From Hansfordia pulvinata (taxonomy: Eukaryota > Ascomycota > Sordariomycetes > Xylariales), in NCBI GenBank assembly GCA_006538405.1, contig BJKQ01000006.1, positions 1,573,001-1,637,000 on the forward strand: DNA of 64,000 bases. Direction: 5' to 3'. The number at the start of each line of letters is the position of its first letter. The stretch's first letter is position 1. Shown in pieces: positions 36,403 through 49,100 of this stretch. Below the pieces are notes generated by a model. It made no database searches and was not told the DNA's origin. It saw only the letters and a program-made list of their open reading frames with translations. The translations under genes and the position numbers were made by a program.

Positions 36403-36972
36403 GGGGCCTATCGTTGACTATTGAGCTGTCCGCGGTGCAGTACGGGGCTTATAACGAGGATAGGGCATGCTGAGAAGCTGCGATGTTGTTGGAAGCCGAC
36501 TGGTCGTCATTACTGTGCTGGCCACGTCTAGTATCCATCCTATCGCGGCATCCGGCTTCGGCCGCGTTCTAAAGACAGGCTCCTGTTTGGGGTCTTCGAT
36601 TACTGGATTTCATTTGGGCATTTACTCTGGAGTTTGATGGTTTCATGAAAACGCTCGATACGAGTTGACTGGTTGAAGCATGCGGGCCGCTCTTCATGGG
36701 TACTTAGTGAATAAGACACGGTGAAGACACTGCCGTTCAGCGAAACTTCTCAGTGCTCCCTCGCCTTGAAGACTTTGATGAAAACAGACTTCTGATGAGG
36801 GTCAACGCCAACAACTCTACAAACGGCCTCAAATACTTCCAAGTAGCGGCTGTGGGCTGGGCATGTAGTGACACTACGAAACATCAAGACAGCACATGCA
36901 GTGTCAATATTCTCAAGATGCTCGCTCGTTGACATCATTTTGTTTTCATTTAGTTCTTTAGTCGGCCCGCCC
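36403..36972. other. Convergent intergenic region
   Basis: Lies between the convergent ends of the ACL4-like (+) and GIR2-like (-) genes and should hold both 3' UTRs. No repeat or gene is seen. Confidence 0.6.
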
Positions 36973-37769
36973 CTACGCCGTGACCTTGAGCTTGGCCACG
37001 TCGTCGGCGACGCCAGCGCCATCGTCCTCGTCCTCCTCGCCGCCCTTTCCGGCCAGCCCGCGCTCCCAAAGCTGGCGCCCTGTGAGCTTGCCCTCGGGCC
37101 TCTTGCCGGCGCCGCCGCCGCCGCCGCCCTTCTTGGAGTCGGCCGCGAGCGCCTCCTCCTCCTCGCGGGCCTCGCGCTCCGCCATCTCGCGCAGGAAGCC
37201 CTCGCGCCAGCGCAGGAACGACGCCGGGGAGACGACCTCGCCGTGGAACTTCTTGTTCTCCTCGCGCTCGGCGGCCAGCGCCGCCTCTTCCTCGCGCGCC
37301 GCGTCGGCGGCCCGCCGCTCCGCGATCAGCGACTCGGCGGCCTCCTGCGCCGACGTCACCAGCGTGAAGACCATGGCCATGCCCAGGCTCTCCTCGACGG
37401 GCGCCTCGAGCGCCGCCAGCACCGCGGCCCGGTCCTCCGCGAGGGAGAAGTGCGGGTGGCGCCCGCCGCTGCCGCCGGCCGGGGGGTCCAGGTCCAGATT
37501 CGGCGCCACGTCCGGGTACGCCTCGGGGTAGCGCACGTGCAGCTGGAAGCTCGGGGGCTCGGCGCCCGTGTTGTCGTCGGGCAGGTCGAGCGTGATTGCA
37601 ATGCGGAACTCGGTCTCGGAGATTTCTGGGCCGGGGAGGTCAGCGGTCGCTCGGCAGGTAGGGTAATTACTTCATATAGGAAACAGAAGTTACTTCACTA
37701 ACCTGTGATCTCATCCGGGAAGATGGACTCGAGCACCTCGCGCTCCTCCTTCTGCTCTTCGATTCCCAT
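36973..37769 (-). CDS. gir2: RWD-domain protein, Gir2/RWDD1-like
   Basis: Predicted 239 aa, two exons on the minus strand: 37769-37703 and 37625-36973, with a 77-nt GT-AG intron in phase 1 that rebuilds FPDEITEISETEFRIAI. Residues 1-115 form an RWD domain (EEREVLESIFPDEIT; PPSFQLHVRYPEAYPDVAP is the typical YP-x-x-x-P signature). Then comes an Ala/Glu/Arg-rich helical stretch, probably coiled coil, with FLRWREGFLREMAER, and a C-terminal KLTGRQLWERGL motif followed by an acidic segment, matching Gir2/RWDD1 architecture. In yeast Gir2 binds the GTPase Rbg2 and the Gcn2 activator Gcn1, linking ribosomes to amino-acid signalling. It is divergently arranged with the PUF6-like gene, with 526 nt between start codons. 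Confidence 0.88.
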
Positions 37770-38295
37770 GGCGGCGGGCTGCAGGATGCGTGGCGTGCGC
37801 CCCTGGTGTGAGGTGGGTTTCGCGGTGAAGGTACTTGGACTTTCTCACTGCAGTGCAGCTCAGTATCACTCGTGATCTGTATTGTCCCGTACTCAGGGTA
37901 CGATTCGATGTCGCCCACTTCACGATCACCTCTGAAGCTGCTGGAGGTGGGCTGTTCCCGTTATCCGTATCGTGCCCCACCTTCCCCGAGTGCCACCAGA
38001 GACCACCGCGGGCTGCACGAGTGCAGCTGTGCCTCGTACAGGCGGGCGTCTGACTGCTCGATGGTGGGGTGTCCCAGGTTGGCCTAGCGCCTCTTTACCG
38101 CCCGGCAGAACTTTTCCGGGCTCCACTGAAATTTCAGGCCTTATCGCATTCTCTATCGCAGGGTCTCGACCACCTACGCCAACGGGCCCGGCGCATTACT
38201 CGACCCTGCCACCTGCGCACCGTACTTCACGATAATCTCATTGCGCACCAGGTCGCCACACTTGCTCTCCGAACGCATCATTGCAGGTCGCCAAT
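37770..38295. promoter_or_regulatory. Divergent promoter region GIR2-like / PUF6-like
   Basis: 526 nt separate the two start codons, so this segment must carry both promoters. A CATTGCAG just before the PUF6-like start could be the acceptor of a short 5'-UTR intron, but this is not shown. Confidence 0.6.
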
Positions 38296-40464
38296 ATGGG
38301 TTTCAAAGGAGCTCACGCCGCTTCCGGCGGCAAGCGGAAAAGCGCCAATGGCCACTCCGCCAAAGATGCTGCCCCAAAGAAGCAGAAGGTCGATAAGAAG
38401 AAGTCGGCCCCGGCCCCGGTCGAGGAGAACTCCGAAGCCAGCGACAGCGGAGAGTTCTCTGACGAGGATGATGGCGGCGCCAAGGTCGAAGCGCAGAATA
38501 AGTCCAACGGCCAGTCGGACGCGGCGGATGGCAAGACGTTTGAAAGAGGTCCGCCCCCTCCCCCCCCTCTCCCCAATGTCATCTGCTAACGATTCGCAGG
38601 CCAAAACTCCCGCGAATCCCACATAAAACAGAAGCAGCTGGCCTCGGAGCGCAAGGCCCAGAAGCCCCTCGCCGACGAATTGCAGCGCACGAAGAAGCTT
38701 TGGGAGAGATTACGGCGCAAGTCCCATGTCCCCAAGGAGGAGCGCCAGACCCTGGTGGAAGAGCTCTTTACGATAGCCACCGGCCGCATGAAGGACTTTG
38801 TGCTGAAGCACGACGCCGTCCGCGTCGTCCAGACCGCCATCAAGTACTCGACCCCGGAACGCCGGAAGATGATCGCCACCGAGCTCAAGGGCACCTACCA
38901 GCAGCTCGCCGAGAGCAGATACGCAAAGTTCCTCATCGGCAAGCTCCTGGTCGAAGGCGACAAAGAGATCCGCGACATCATCGTACCCGAGTTCTACGGC
39001 AAGGTTCGCAAGATGATCAACCACCCCGAGGCCTCGTGGATCCTCGACGACATTTACCGCACGGTCGCATCCAAGGAGCAGAAGGCCATTCTGCTGCGCG
39101 AGTGGTACGGCCCCGAGTTCGCCATCTTCCGCCTCGAGGGAGAGGCCACCCCTCCGACCTCACAGCTCTCCGAGATTCTCGAGGAGCAACCCGCCAAGCG
39201 CAACACCATCATGAAGTACCTGCTCGATATGACGAACCAGCTCATCCAGAAGAAGATGACCGGCTTCACTATGCTGCACGACGCCATGCTGCAATACTTC
39301 CTCAACACCAAGGTTGGAGGCGACGAGGCCAAGGAGTACATCGAGAAGGTCAAGGAGGACGAGAACGGCGACCTGATGAAGAACATGGCTTTCACGCAAT
39401 CCGGCGCCCGCCTGGCTTGTCTGCTGCTGGCTTACGGCACGGCCAAGGACCGCAAGGTTCTCCTCAAGACGTACAAGGACACTTTCCAGCTCATGGCCTC
39501 CGACCCCAATGGACACAAGGTCATCCTCGCCGCGTATGATCTCATCGACGACACTGTCCTGACCTCGAAATCGATTGTGACGGAAATAATAGGCAAGACC
39601 GAGAAGGACGAGGCGTCCAACATTGTCGCGCTCGCTTACGATCCGCATGCCCGCTTGACGATACGGTATCCTCTCGAGGGTCCCTCCAAGCAGCTGTTCG
39701 ACGCCAGCCACGCCGACGACTTGGAGTTGCTGGAGGAGCTCTGGGAGATTCGCAAGACCACGAGTAAGAAGGACGCCGATGTGCGGCGAAAGGAGCTGGT
39801 CACATCCCTCAGCCCGCCTCTGTTTGCCGCCATCGCCTCGTCGCCCGGCGACTTGGTGGAGTCGTCATTCGGTTGCCAGCTGATCACTTCGGCCTTGCTG
39901 TCGGGTATCGGCGATAAGACCGAGGCGCTCAATGCCGTTGCGGAGACCGCGGCCGGCAACCCCGAAAAGGAGGGCAGCGACGAGCCCATGGCCGATTCCG
40001 AGCTGGCTCCGGTGGATGCGTTCTCCAGACCTCACATCTCCCTGACACCCCACGGAGGGCGCCTGTTCAAGACGCTGATCGCCGGTGGGCATTACGACAA
40101 GGCGGCACGCAAGGTCATCCCCATCGACCCGCCCCTCAACTTCGCCGACATCTTATACCCAGTAATCAAGGACTACATCGTCGCCTGGGCGACGGGGCCG
40201 AGCTCCTTTGTCGTCCTCGGCCTGCTCGAGGCCGACGACTTCTCGCACAAGGACGAGCTGCGCAAGACGCTCAAGAAGAGCAAGAAGGCCCTCGAGAAGG
40301 CGGCCACCGAGGAGACGGCGTCGCAGAAGCTCGCGCGCGAGGCGTCGGAGCAGGACAAGGATGGCGAGAAGGGGAAGGCGGCGAAGAAGGGCAAGAAGGG
40401 CCGCGCCGCCAAGGAGGCGCCAGTGGGCAACGCCGGCACGAAGCTGCTGCTGGAGAAGCTGTAG
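38296..40464 (+). CDS. puf6: Pumilio-family nucleolar protein, Puf6-like
   Basis: Predicted 705 aa, exons 38296-38548 and 38600-40464; the 51-nt intron has a CTAAC branch-like element and the join rebuilds TFERGQNSRESHIK. The N-terminus is Lys/acidic-rich with a nuclear signal (KKQKVDKKK). From about residue 110 there is a helical PUF-type repeat region, including MKDFVLKHDAVRVVQTAIKY, ESRYAKFLIGKLL, MINHPEASWILDDIYR, FTQSGARLACLLLAYGTAKD and DPNGHKVILAAYDLIDD. The later SPPLFAAIASSPGDLVESSF, HISLTPHGGRLFKTLIAGG and SSFVVLGLLE segments match the CPL-type end of Puf6/PUM3. The C-terminus is Lys/Ala-rich. In yeast Puf6 acts in 60S subunit assembly and also represses ASH1 mRNA. Confidence 0.94.
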
Positions 40465-41670
40465 GTGGATGAAAGATCCCGCCGCCCTGTACGTAGATCA
40501 TGACAGTATGGAATGCTTGAATACCTCGGCGCATAAAAAAACTTCTTGTTTTACCGATCCACCAACGCAGTCACCCGGTGCGAGATGACACATGGAGCAG
40601 CTCAGAAACGGAGTCCACGCTGCTCTGTTAGACCTCCAGCAACATGGGTGGAAGCACGGTGCCCCGCGCCCCTGTTTGCCGGACTGTGAAATCCGATCGG
40701 TCGCCGCACCCGGATACCGCGAGTATGCCAGACCGCTTGGCCCTGCGCCCTTGAGGCTCCCATGTATCACTGTTGAGTACATGTACTTGAGCTCGTGATA
40801 CGGGACGGGTACATGCCTTGCGAGCTGTGGGAAACCGGACAGCCAGTACGTCCTGGCGCGGTTCGAGTTATCTGTACCTCTGGTGATCCATGCGCCTACA
40901 CCCCTCTACTGGTTCCCGTGTGCTTGAAAATGAAGATGGGGAGAAACAATAGGCAAGAAACCAGCCAAAAAATGCGATCGATCGTTTGTTTAACCTGGTT
41001 CGGAACCTTGCCTGTGCCTCACCTATACGAACTCTTTGGGGATAGAGGCAGCCAACACCGGAACGTGGTTGAAGATCGGCGGCATTTAGGTTGGGTCCTT
41101 CAGTTACAATCAAATCCGTCTTCGATCCCGCCAGCCAATTTCGCCTCCTGATTCGACTTTCTCTTAAAAAGTTTCAAGCACACTGTTGCTGGCTCGAGCT
41201 CACTTTTATTTACTTACCTACAAGTTACTGCATTTGATGGCTTTCTCCTTGATGTCACCACACGAGACGCGACGTTCGGGTGCGTGCTTGTGTCTCTCTT
41301 CTTCTCGTGAAGCACCGCACGGGAGCCCAGCTGCAGCGTTGCCGGTTGGAACGGCTGAATGCTTGGTCTGCGCGTTTCTGCAGCAGAAAATGTTCTTGTG
41401 GCGGTCAGGCCGAGAGCTTTATGGAGTGGACAAACAGAACACCTGCTCTTAACATGCGCCCTTATTCCACGAGGTGTGATTTTCTATCTTGAAATAGCTC
41501 TTGGTTAAAGTTGCTCTGCTTCATTCTCCCGCGTCGCAGGTTTGCATTACAATCTCCGTCCTCGATACCTCAACCGCAGAGAAACTTCCATCGACCCTGT
41601 TCTTGGCCACGGCCCACCACCAAGTCTCTTCCTGGGAGACAAGTCATATCCAAACCCTCACAAACAAGTC
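40465..41670. other. Intergenic, no gene seen
   Basis: 1.2 kb without repeats or convincing frames. The last about 150 nt are pyrimidine-rich and are the probable leader of the next gene. Confidence 0.6.
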
Positions 41671-43565
41671 ATGACACACGAATTCCACGAGTCCTCCCCC
41701 GAAGCAATGATGAACCAGAAATCGGCCACGTGGATAGTATCGGCCAGAGACACCACGGCGGGGCCTGGTGAGTATATACGACCCTTGCTTGACTGCTCCC
41801 GCCCCCTACCATGCCGCCGCCCCCCCCCCCCCCGACCCCCAACCCCTCTCTCTCTCCCCAAGTGTCCCAACCAGAACCTGCTCAAGCCCGGGAGCTATGT
41901 TGACTGACGACCGGGGAGCCAGGCCCCGACCCCGCGCCTTCGCGAGTAATGACGACCGCCATCAGCACCGACGGCGACACACACACTCGACCAGCAGCAG
42001 CAGCGGTGGCCGCGGTGGCAGCGGGGACCGCGGGTGCCGGCGTGGCGCTGCTGCTCCTCGCGCTGTGCTGCCTCGTGGCTTGCAGGACCAGGGCGGGCGA
42101 CGATCAGCAGCGCGGGATAGACGAGCGGGGAGACCACCGGCGGCGGCGGCAGCAGCGGCAGCGGGGTGACGTGGAGGAGGGAGCGGGCGAGGAGAAAGAG
42201 ACAGAGACGGAGGCGGAGCGCGGGCGGAGGGAGAGGCAGCAGCGCAGGAAGCAGAGGCGGCGCAGGCGGCAGCAGAGGCGGAGGAGACTAAGGCTCGCGG
42301 GGCTCGGGTCGGACGACGATGTCGTTGTTGTTGGTGGTGGTGAGGTGGTGTGGGATCTAGAGAGGGGAGCTGGGGGAGAGCGGGAGGGAGGGGAGGAGAC
42401 GGCAGGGCAAGCGAATGAGGAGGCTAACAAGGAGAAAAGAAATCAAGGCTACGATGGCTATCGGGGCGTTGTACAAGGTGAAAATGGAGAGGGTCAGAGG
42501 GCCGGTCTTGGTGGGTTTGCCGCCAGTCCCCTTGGTCCGCGCCTCTCCGATGCTTACATCCCGCCATTTGGGGCAGAAAGAAGGCCAACGGGAGAGGGAG
42601 AAGTGGGCACGGCGGCGACTTCAGGCCAATGGCCAAGTGAGGCGGGGCGACGATACGGGGGAATCCGTCTCACGACATCTGCCATGGAAAAGGCCACCGG
42701 TGAATGCGGCCACGCGAAAGAGGACGCGGGCATTGGCATAGCAACGACAACGGGCCCACGGAAGAACGCGTCCTCGAGACAAACAGAGAATCATCTCAAG
42801 AGCCCCGCGTCAAAGAATGGCCTGCGGGGACAGAGACAGAGGAAAGGAGCAACAGCAGCAACAGCCGCCGCCACGAACCTGGCCAGGACAGCTGCTACGC
42901 AGAGCGACGGCGCGTCGAGGCGGGCGGTCGACGGCAGCACAGCCTTGCCGCGCGCCACTTCGTCCTCCTCTGGACGCAATAACGTCCCAGCGACCCAGAG
43001 GCTATCCTCCGACTCGCGGCGCAGGATCGCCGGGGCAAATGCGAGTATGTCAAGGCAGAGAAGATTGTCGTGATTATCTTCACAGGCGGTCGTCCAGCTC
43101 CACCCCCTTTTCCAACCCCCGGCCCCCCCTATTTTCTCCTCTCTCCGTGAACATTTCTCCTCCTTCTCCATGAGAACAGATCATGAACTAATACGACCCC
43201 TTCTCATAGATCCCGACCCCGCCGCTCACGACCCGCGCAGCCACAGCAGGCCGTCAGACGCCATGTCGACAGCGGCTACGGTGGGCGGGGCCTCGCCACC
43301 CTCGTCGCCGTCGGCACCGCCCCGCTCCTCGCCGTCCCCATCACCATCTTCGTCCTTGTCCCCCTCCCCGCTCCGTTCTCACCCCCAGCAGCCCGGGCAA
43401 CCCCGGCAACCCGCCGCGGCAGCTGCTGCAGCTGCCGGCGCCCGGAGCCGCCGCGACCTGGCGGCGGTGGACGCTGCGCGGCTGCGCCGGCTACGAAAGC
43501 GCCAGAAGCCAGGGCCGCGGGGGACACGGCGACAACAGGGGCAGGGGCAGGAGCGGCAGCGGTAG
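41671..43565 (+). CDS. Unknown single-pass membrane protein with Arg-rich cytoplasmic tail
   Basis: Predicted 524 aa from three exons: 41671-41767, 41923-43044 and 43210-43565. Both introns (155 and 165 nt) have GT-AG ends, branch-like TGACTGAC and ACTAAT elements, and keep frame. A short polar N-terminus leads to an Ala/Leu transmembrane helix at about residues 60-88 (GVALLLLALCCLVAC). Next comes a long disordered region very rich in Arg, Gln, Glu and Gly, including Arg clusters, then an Arg/Ser/Pro-rich third exon ending in basic residues. No domain is recognised. There is no signal peptide, so a type III topology with the basic tail inside is likely, by the positive-inside rule. The gene model is supported by splice geometry rather than family similarity, and the low-complexity third exon could be misassigned. 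Confidence 0.6.
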
Positions 43566-46190
43566 CGCGGGGTCACCCCTGGCCTGGTAGCGTGTCTGTG
43601 AGCCTTCGTTGGCGCTTGTATGAGCCTTCGAGTGCCACCATCTTGCCTCTTCTCAGACGAGCTACCATGAGTTGTGACAGAGAATCAAGCGTGACTATGG
43701 TAAGGTCAGGCCATGAAGAGGAAAGGGGGGTCAAATTGCGAGCAAATTTCCGACTTGAAAGCTCTGGCTCCGCTGCCGCACTGCGTGGAACCATTTTCGC
43801 TGCTCTGACTGTTATAAGAGTGGCTGTCGACTCCCGAGGCTCGAAGGGTATCCCGCGGAGGCGCTTCTCCGACGGCAACGTGACTCCTTCGCTTTCTATT
43901 CAGAAATCAGGACCGAACAAGGCGAGAGAGTCCCATTCGTGCCTTGGACTTGAGCATTGTACTTCTATCGATCCCACGAGCCAACGGCAGCGTCATACAA
44001 CTTGCTCATCCCGGTTTAAGATTGTCTCTTCCCGCCATCTGCCACATAGGAAATCAATCATGTCATAAACATCGGCATTCGGAAGATGACGAGTGAAGAG
44101 CCCGCAGAAGCTGTTAGATACTTTTCAGAGAGGGGTCTGTTAGACTGTAGTCTCTTCCACACCTGGTGGCCTTTCCCGTCGTCGGGTGATGTGAGTCAAC
44201 GAAGAAAGGCAAGACAATGCGATGCGCCGTCTGGGACAATTTGCGGGACGGGACTTTCCGACCCATCTGCACTTCGCAACCCGAGCAGTCGAGATATCAG
44301 ATCCCGTCATGGTCCCAGTCGCGGGCCGTCGCCACATGCCCATGGCGGGATCAGAGTTTAGGCTTACGACCGCCGGATCTGCGTGGCGTGCGTCTGGAGC
44401 ATCCATGCTGATGCTCGATGCTGGTCGAGGGTGACTAATATCGGAGTGGCCGGTGTTGCGGCTGTCGTAGGGAAACTTGTGTCGCCTCAACCTACGAACT
44501 ACTCGTAGACGGTAGTAGCTTATAGTGAAGTGGGGGGGCCCAAGACGAGCCCGAGGCGCGTACTGTGTATGTATCGGACCGCACTGTACCTGGCTTGGGC
44601 CTCTTTCGTGTGGTCTTCGGTGCTTTTGCACCCTGCAAAGACAGTATCTGAGAGATACGGGTCTAACTGTAGGGATGGGTAGGCGTGCGCTGGGATTGGC
44701 CGGCGTCGGTCTCGAGGACCGTAAGAGGCTAGATCACGTTCTCCGCCCATCAAGGCAAGAGCGTGCCGTTTGCGTGTGTGCCTACCTCCCACTGCTACCT
44801 TAGGTACCTAGGTACGGAGACTCACACCTGAGCATCTCCGCAGATCCCCGGTCGAGCCCCACATGTCGAAGGGCAAAGGCGCCCTTCTTGTCATCCGAAG
44901 GGCGCACGCTTGACATGGTGCAGCCGATACTCGTACACACTTCGTTCGGCGGCGACGCCCCCTCTGGACGCCCCTCTCTGGACGCGGCTGGCCAGAGCCG
45001 ACCACGGCCCCGGGCCCACCGCGCTCTGAGGGATTCCCGCCAGTCAGTCACGGTGAGCCCCTGCACCGGCGTGCCCTCCAGCTCAACGCCGCTCGACTCG
45101 ACGCCTCTCGTGACTCTTCGCTCGCCGGCAGGAAATCTACGCCCGCTCATGCGCCCACCCCAGCCCAGTCGCGTGCCCCGCCCCGGCGCCGGTCGGTGAA
45201 TCCCTCCAGCTTGAGGCGCATGGGATGGGGAGCCCTTCTTGACTGGGGCCGTCAGCAGATGGGCTGATCAGAGAGGACAACCAACCCCCCCGGAGCTCAC
45301 CCCATCAGGTCCAGTCTGTCTGTCCATCGGATCAGATAGACCATGCTGCTGGACACATGTAGTACATCCATTTTACATCAATCTTGAAGTGTAACACATC
45401 AATGAAGCACCAGACACATCAATGTCCTCTGTACTTAGGTATGCACGTGGTGGGCAGATGCAGTAGTCCGTAGTTGCCTGGCACTTCCATGTTGTGGGAC
45501 GGTGGGACCTCTCGCCCGACGAGGATCGCACCTGCCGTTATCCCCAGCTTACACCCACCACGGCCACGGCGCGCGTACGGTGCTTTCACGAGACCCGCCA
45601 GCCCGCACGCCGCACGCCCACATCTGCACACGACGAACAGGCGCGGGCAGCTAATGCCACTGGACGGGATTGGCTTTGCAGCTTGGCACCACCAAACCGG
45701 GCCGGCTCCATTGGCCAATGCCCCCCCATCGAACGTCGACGATCTCCCTTGCTCATCCTTGCTCTACACCAAATTCTCGGCCTCGCGGACTTTCCGCCTC
45801 TCTCTTTCTTCCTATATCCTATTGCCTCCTACTTGGGTCTGGCTGTCCGTCCCCAGGCCCATTGTCACCTGCTCGCCACCCGGGCTGTTCTCTGGCCTAC
45901 CTACCTTGATAAACCTGTACTACGCCCGCCTCGCCGGACATAGCCTTCTCCTCTCCTTGATCTTGATAACCAGTGTCTTGGGCCGCCTTAGATCCGGCAG
46001 CCTGCGACAAGCTCCCTCTTATTATACCTGCTCTTTCTCTATCCGCATCGCGCCCCACCTCCCACCCTCACCACTCTCGGCGCGCCCTTTGCTTGTCACT
46101 CGGTCGTCGTGTTTTGTCATACAGCCCATGCCCACGCGCTGCCCGTCCTTGCGCCCTGTCCCCGACTTCCCTTGAGCCTCCCACGCGGCC
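43566..46190. other. Intergenic and leader of homeobox gene
   Basis: 2.6 kb without a supportable gene. TACTCGTA octamers lie at 44500 and 44928, and a GGTACCTAGGTAC partly palindromic stretch at about 44803-44816. From about 45760 the DNA is pyrimidine-rich, and the 233-codon frame 45474-46175 reads as Pro/Ser/Leu leader sequence, so I regard it as the promoter/5' UTR of the gene at 46191. Confidence 0.6.
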
Positions 46191-49100
46191 ATGGATTTTG
46201 TCGACTGGGACGCCGCCACCGCGGACGCCGCTGGCTTCGACATGCCCTCCACCTCGGAGGGCGTCCCCGCCCCCATCGGCGCGGGTGCCGGCCTTCATGA
46301 CCCAAACATGGACCTCGTCTTTGAGAACGTCTCCGGCGACGATTGGTCTTTCTGGGCCATGGAGCATTTCGAATCCACCCATGGCCAGACAACAAGCCAG
46401 GAACTCCCGGGTCAGAGCCTGTCTGCACCTCTGGATCTGTCTGCACCTCTGGGTCTGTCTGCGCCCCTTGACCTTGCTGTCGACCCGGCCGCCCTGCACG
46501 ATGCATCTCTGCCCTGCGCCGACACGGAGATGTACCTCGGTAGCAACGCCGAGGCTCCCTGCTACAACTGCGCTGCCGGCTCTTACCAGTGTAAGAGGAT
46601 CCGCGAAGGTCAGTACAAGGGATACTGCACCAGCTGTGTCGCCCTACGCCGAGAGTGTAGTTTCCGCGATGCCGAACGCGCCCTTCCCCCGCAGTCCTGC
46701 TGCGACTTTCCTGCAAACCCCTGGCCTATCATGGGCGATAGACCTGAGACCTCCATTCTCATGGAGGACGAGGCAACCGCCCTGCCGACGACCATCCCAG
46801 GTCTCGCGGGCAACCACCAGAATACCACGACCGAAAAACCTAGGTCGCCGCCCAAGCCTGCCGATGTCGCCAAGGTCGGTCCCAGATTTTCCCGCGAATC
46901 TGTCAAGATTTTGAAGAATTGGGTGTCTACGCACAGCAAGCACCCGTACCCCACAGACGAGGAGAAAGAGAGTTTGCAGAAGTTGACGGGCTTGAACAAG
47001 ACCCAGATTACAAACTGGCTCGCCAATGCCCGCCGACGCGGCAAGATCCAGCCCACCCGCGCCACGTCCCCTCACGTCGGCCGCGGCTACGCTCAAGCCA
47101 TCGACATTCCCCAGCGCAGCGGCACCCCCATGTTCGAAACCATGAACCCGCTGCAGCGTTGGGCCAACTCTCCGCCCGAGAACGAACCTGCCTCGGCCAC
47201 CGCCATTGCTCGCGCCGTGTCCGCGTCCAACTCGTACTCTCAGACGTCCGGATCTGGCCGCAACAGCCCCTTTGTATCCAACTTCTCCGACGACAGCCGA
47301 TCCATCTGCCAGCAGTCCTCGGCCAGCAGTCTGGGTACTTCTCAATCCAGCGGAGGCTCGTTCGCGTCGTCGTATTCCCACAAGTCTCGAGGCTCCCTCG
47401 GCTCCGTGCCCTCTTTTGCTCGCGGCCGTGCCAGGAGACGCCGGAGACGGGCACCGCCCAAGGGGGTCGAGGAGCCGATGGGTCAGCCGCTGAAAACCTT
47501 CCAATGTACCTTCTGTACCGAGACATTCCGCACCAAGCACGACTGGCAGCGGCACGAAAAGTCGCTTCACCTGTCCCTCGAAAGATGGGTCTGTTGCCCG
47601 GACGGCCCCCGAGCCATAAACCCCGAGAATGGGCTGTCCAGCTGTGTCTTTTGCGGTCTGCAAAACCCCGACGAAGCCCACATAGAGGGCCACAGCTACT
47701 CCGGATGCCTAGAGCGGGCGCAGGAAGAGAGGACGTTCTATCGGAAAGATCATCTTCGCCAACACCTCAAGCTTGTACACAACGCCAAGTTCCTGTCGTG
47801 GTCGATGGACCGATGGCGGGCAAACTCACCGCAGATCCGCTCACGATGTGGTTTCTGTGGTATCGTAATGGACACCTGGTCCTTCCGAACCGACCATCTG
47901 GCCGAGCATTTCAAGACCGGTAACACCATGGCTGACTGGAAGGGTGACTGGGGTTTCGATGCCCCTGTCCTGAATATGGTTGAGAACTCCATCCCGCCGT
48001 GTAAGAGGCCCCGGATAAGCCGCCCTGATTGCCAAAGCTAATTGCCCGGCAGACTTGATTCACGATGAGAGGCAATCCCCTCTTCCTTTCATTGCCAGCA
48101 GCCTCGGCCCGACGACACCCAGCACCGCTTTTGAGTTGTTGAAGATGGAGCTGCAGCATTGGATCGTCACGCGGACCCAAGACACCTTCCAGCACCCAAC
48201 CGACGATGAAATTCAGCACGAGGCTTGTCGTATCATCTTCGGCGCGGAGGCCCTCTCGCCCGACCCAATTGGCGCCTCACCTTCTTGGTTACGCGACGTG
48301 ATCTTATCCTCATCAGACCTGGCACACAAGGCGATGTTTGATCCGATTCGCCAGCAGTCGGCGAGCAAGATGTCCCATCTTCGCATCAACGGCAAAAGCT
48401 GCATCTTCCAGGACTGCGACTTTGAGAGGCAGCTTCAAGAATTTGTCCGCGCCAAGCAGCTACTTGGTCTAACCGCCATGGACGACGAACTCCAGCTCGA
48501 AGCTTGTCACGTGGTGAGCCGCGCAGAGGAGAGATCCAACAGCCCCTCTGATGCGCTCTCGAACTGGCTGCTTCGATTGATTACCAAGGGTCCATGCTGG
48601 CTCGAGAATTTCAGGCAGCGTGCCCAGCTGCCCCGGAGCGAGGATTTCAGCGGTCTGAACAAGCGGTCACAAGATTACACAACCATTGACTCCACCATCC
48701 AGTGCTACAGCAGGTTGGAGCGAGAGTTGGGCGAGTACCTGGAGGCACAAATAAACCAGGGGATCTACCCGACTGATGTCGCCCTACAACGCCAGGCTCG
48801 CATCATCATCTACGATGCTGATGATGAATGGAACCAGACCGCTGCCGACGATGTCGAGTGGCTCCAACACTTCCGACAGAGACACCAAAGCTCACAAGCT
48901 CCGACGGGCACAAGTCTGCCCGCTCCCGAGACCGATGGCGAAAATGTCACCGTTGAATATCTGGGAAAGGCATCTGGGACCTTCAAACGATGCACCAAAC
49001 CTCATGAAGCCTCCAAGAAGAAGACTGCCCAAGTTGTCAAAGCGGGACCGTACTTCCTCGACGATGCCAACTGTTTCAGGCGTCTGGCCCAGAACCTGAC

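Noticed and set aside
45474..46175. 233-codon plus-strand frame upstream of the homeobox gene
   Set aside because: Pro/Ser/Leu-rich pyrimidine-strand translation typical of a fungal promoter/leader, ending just before the real start.
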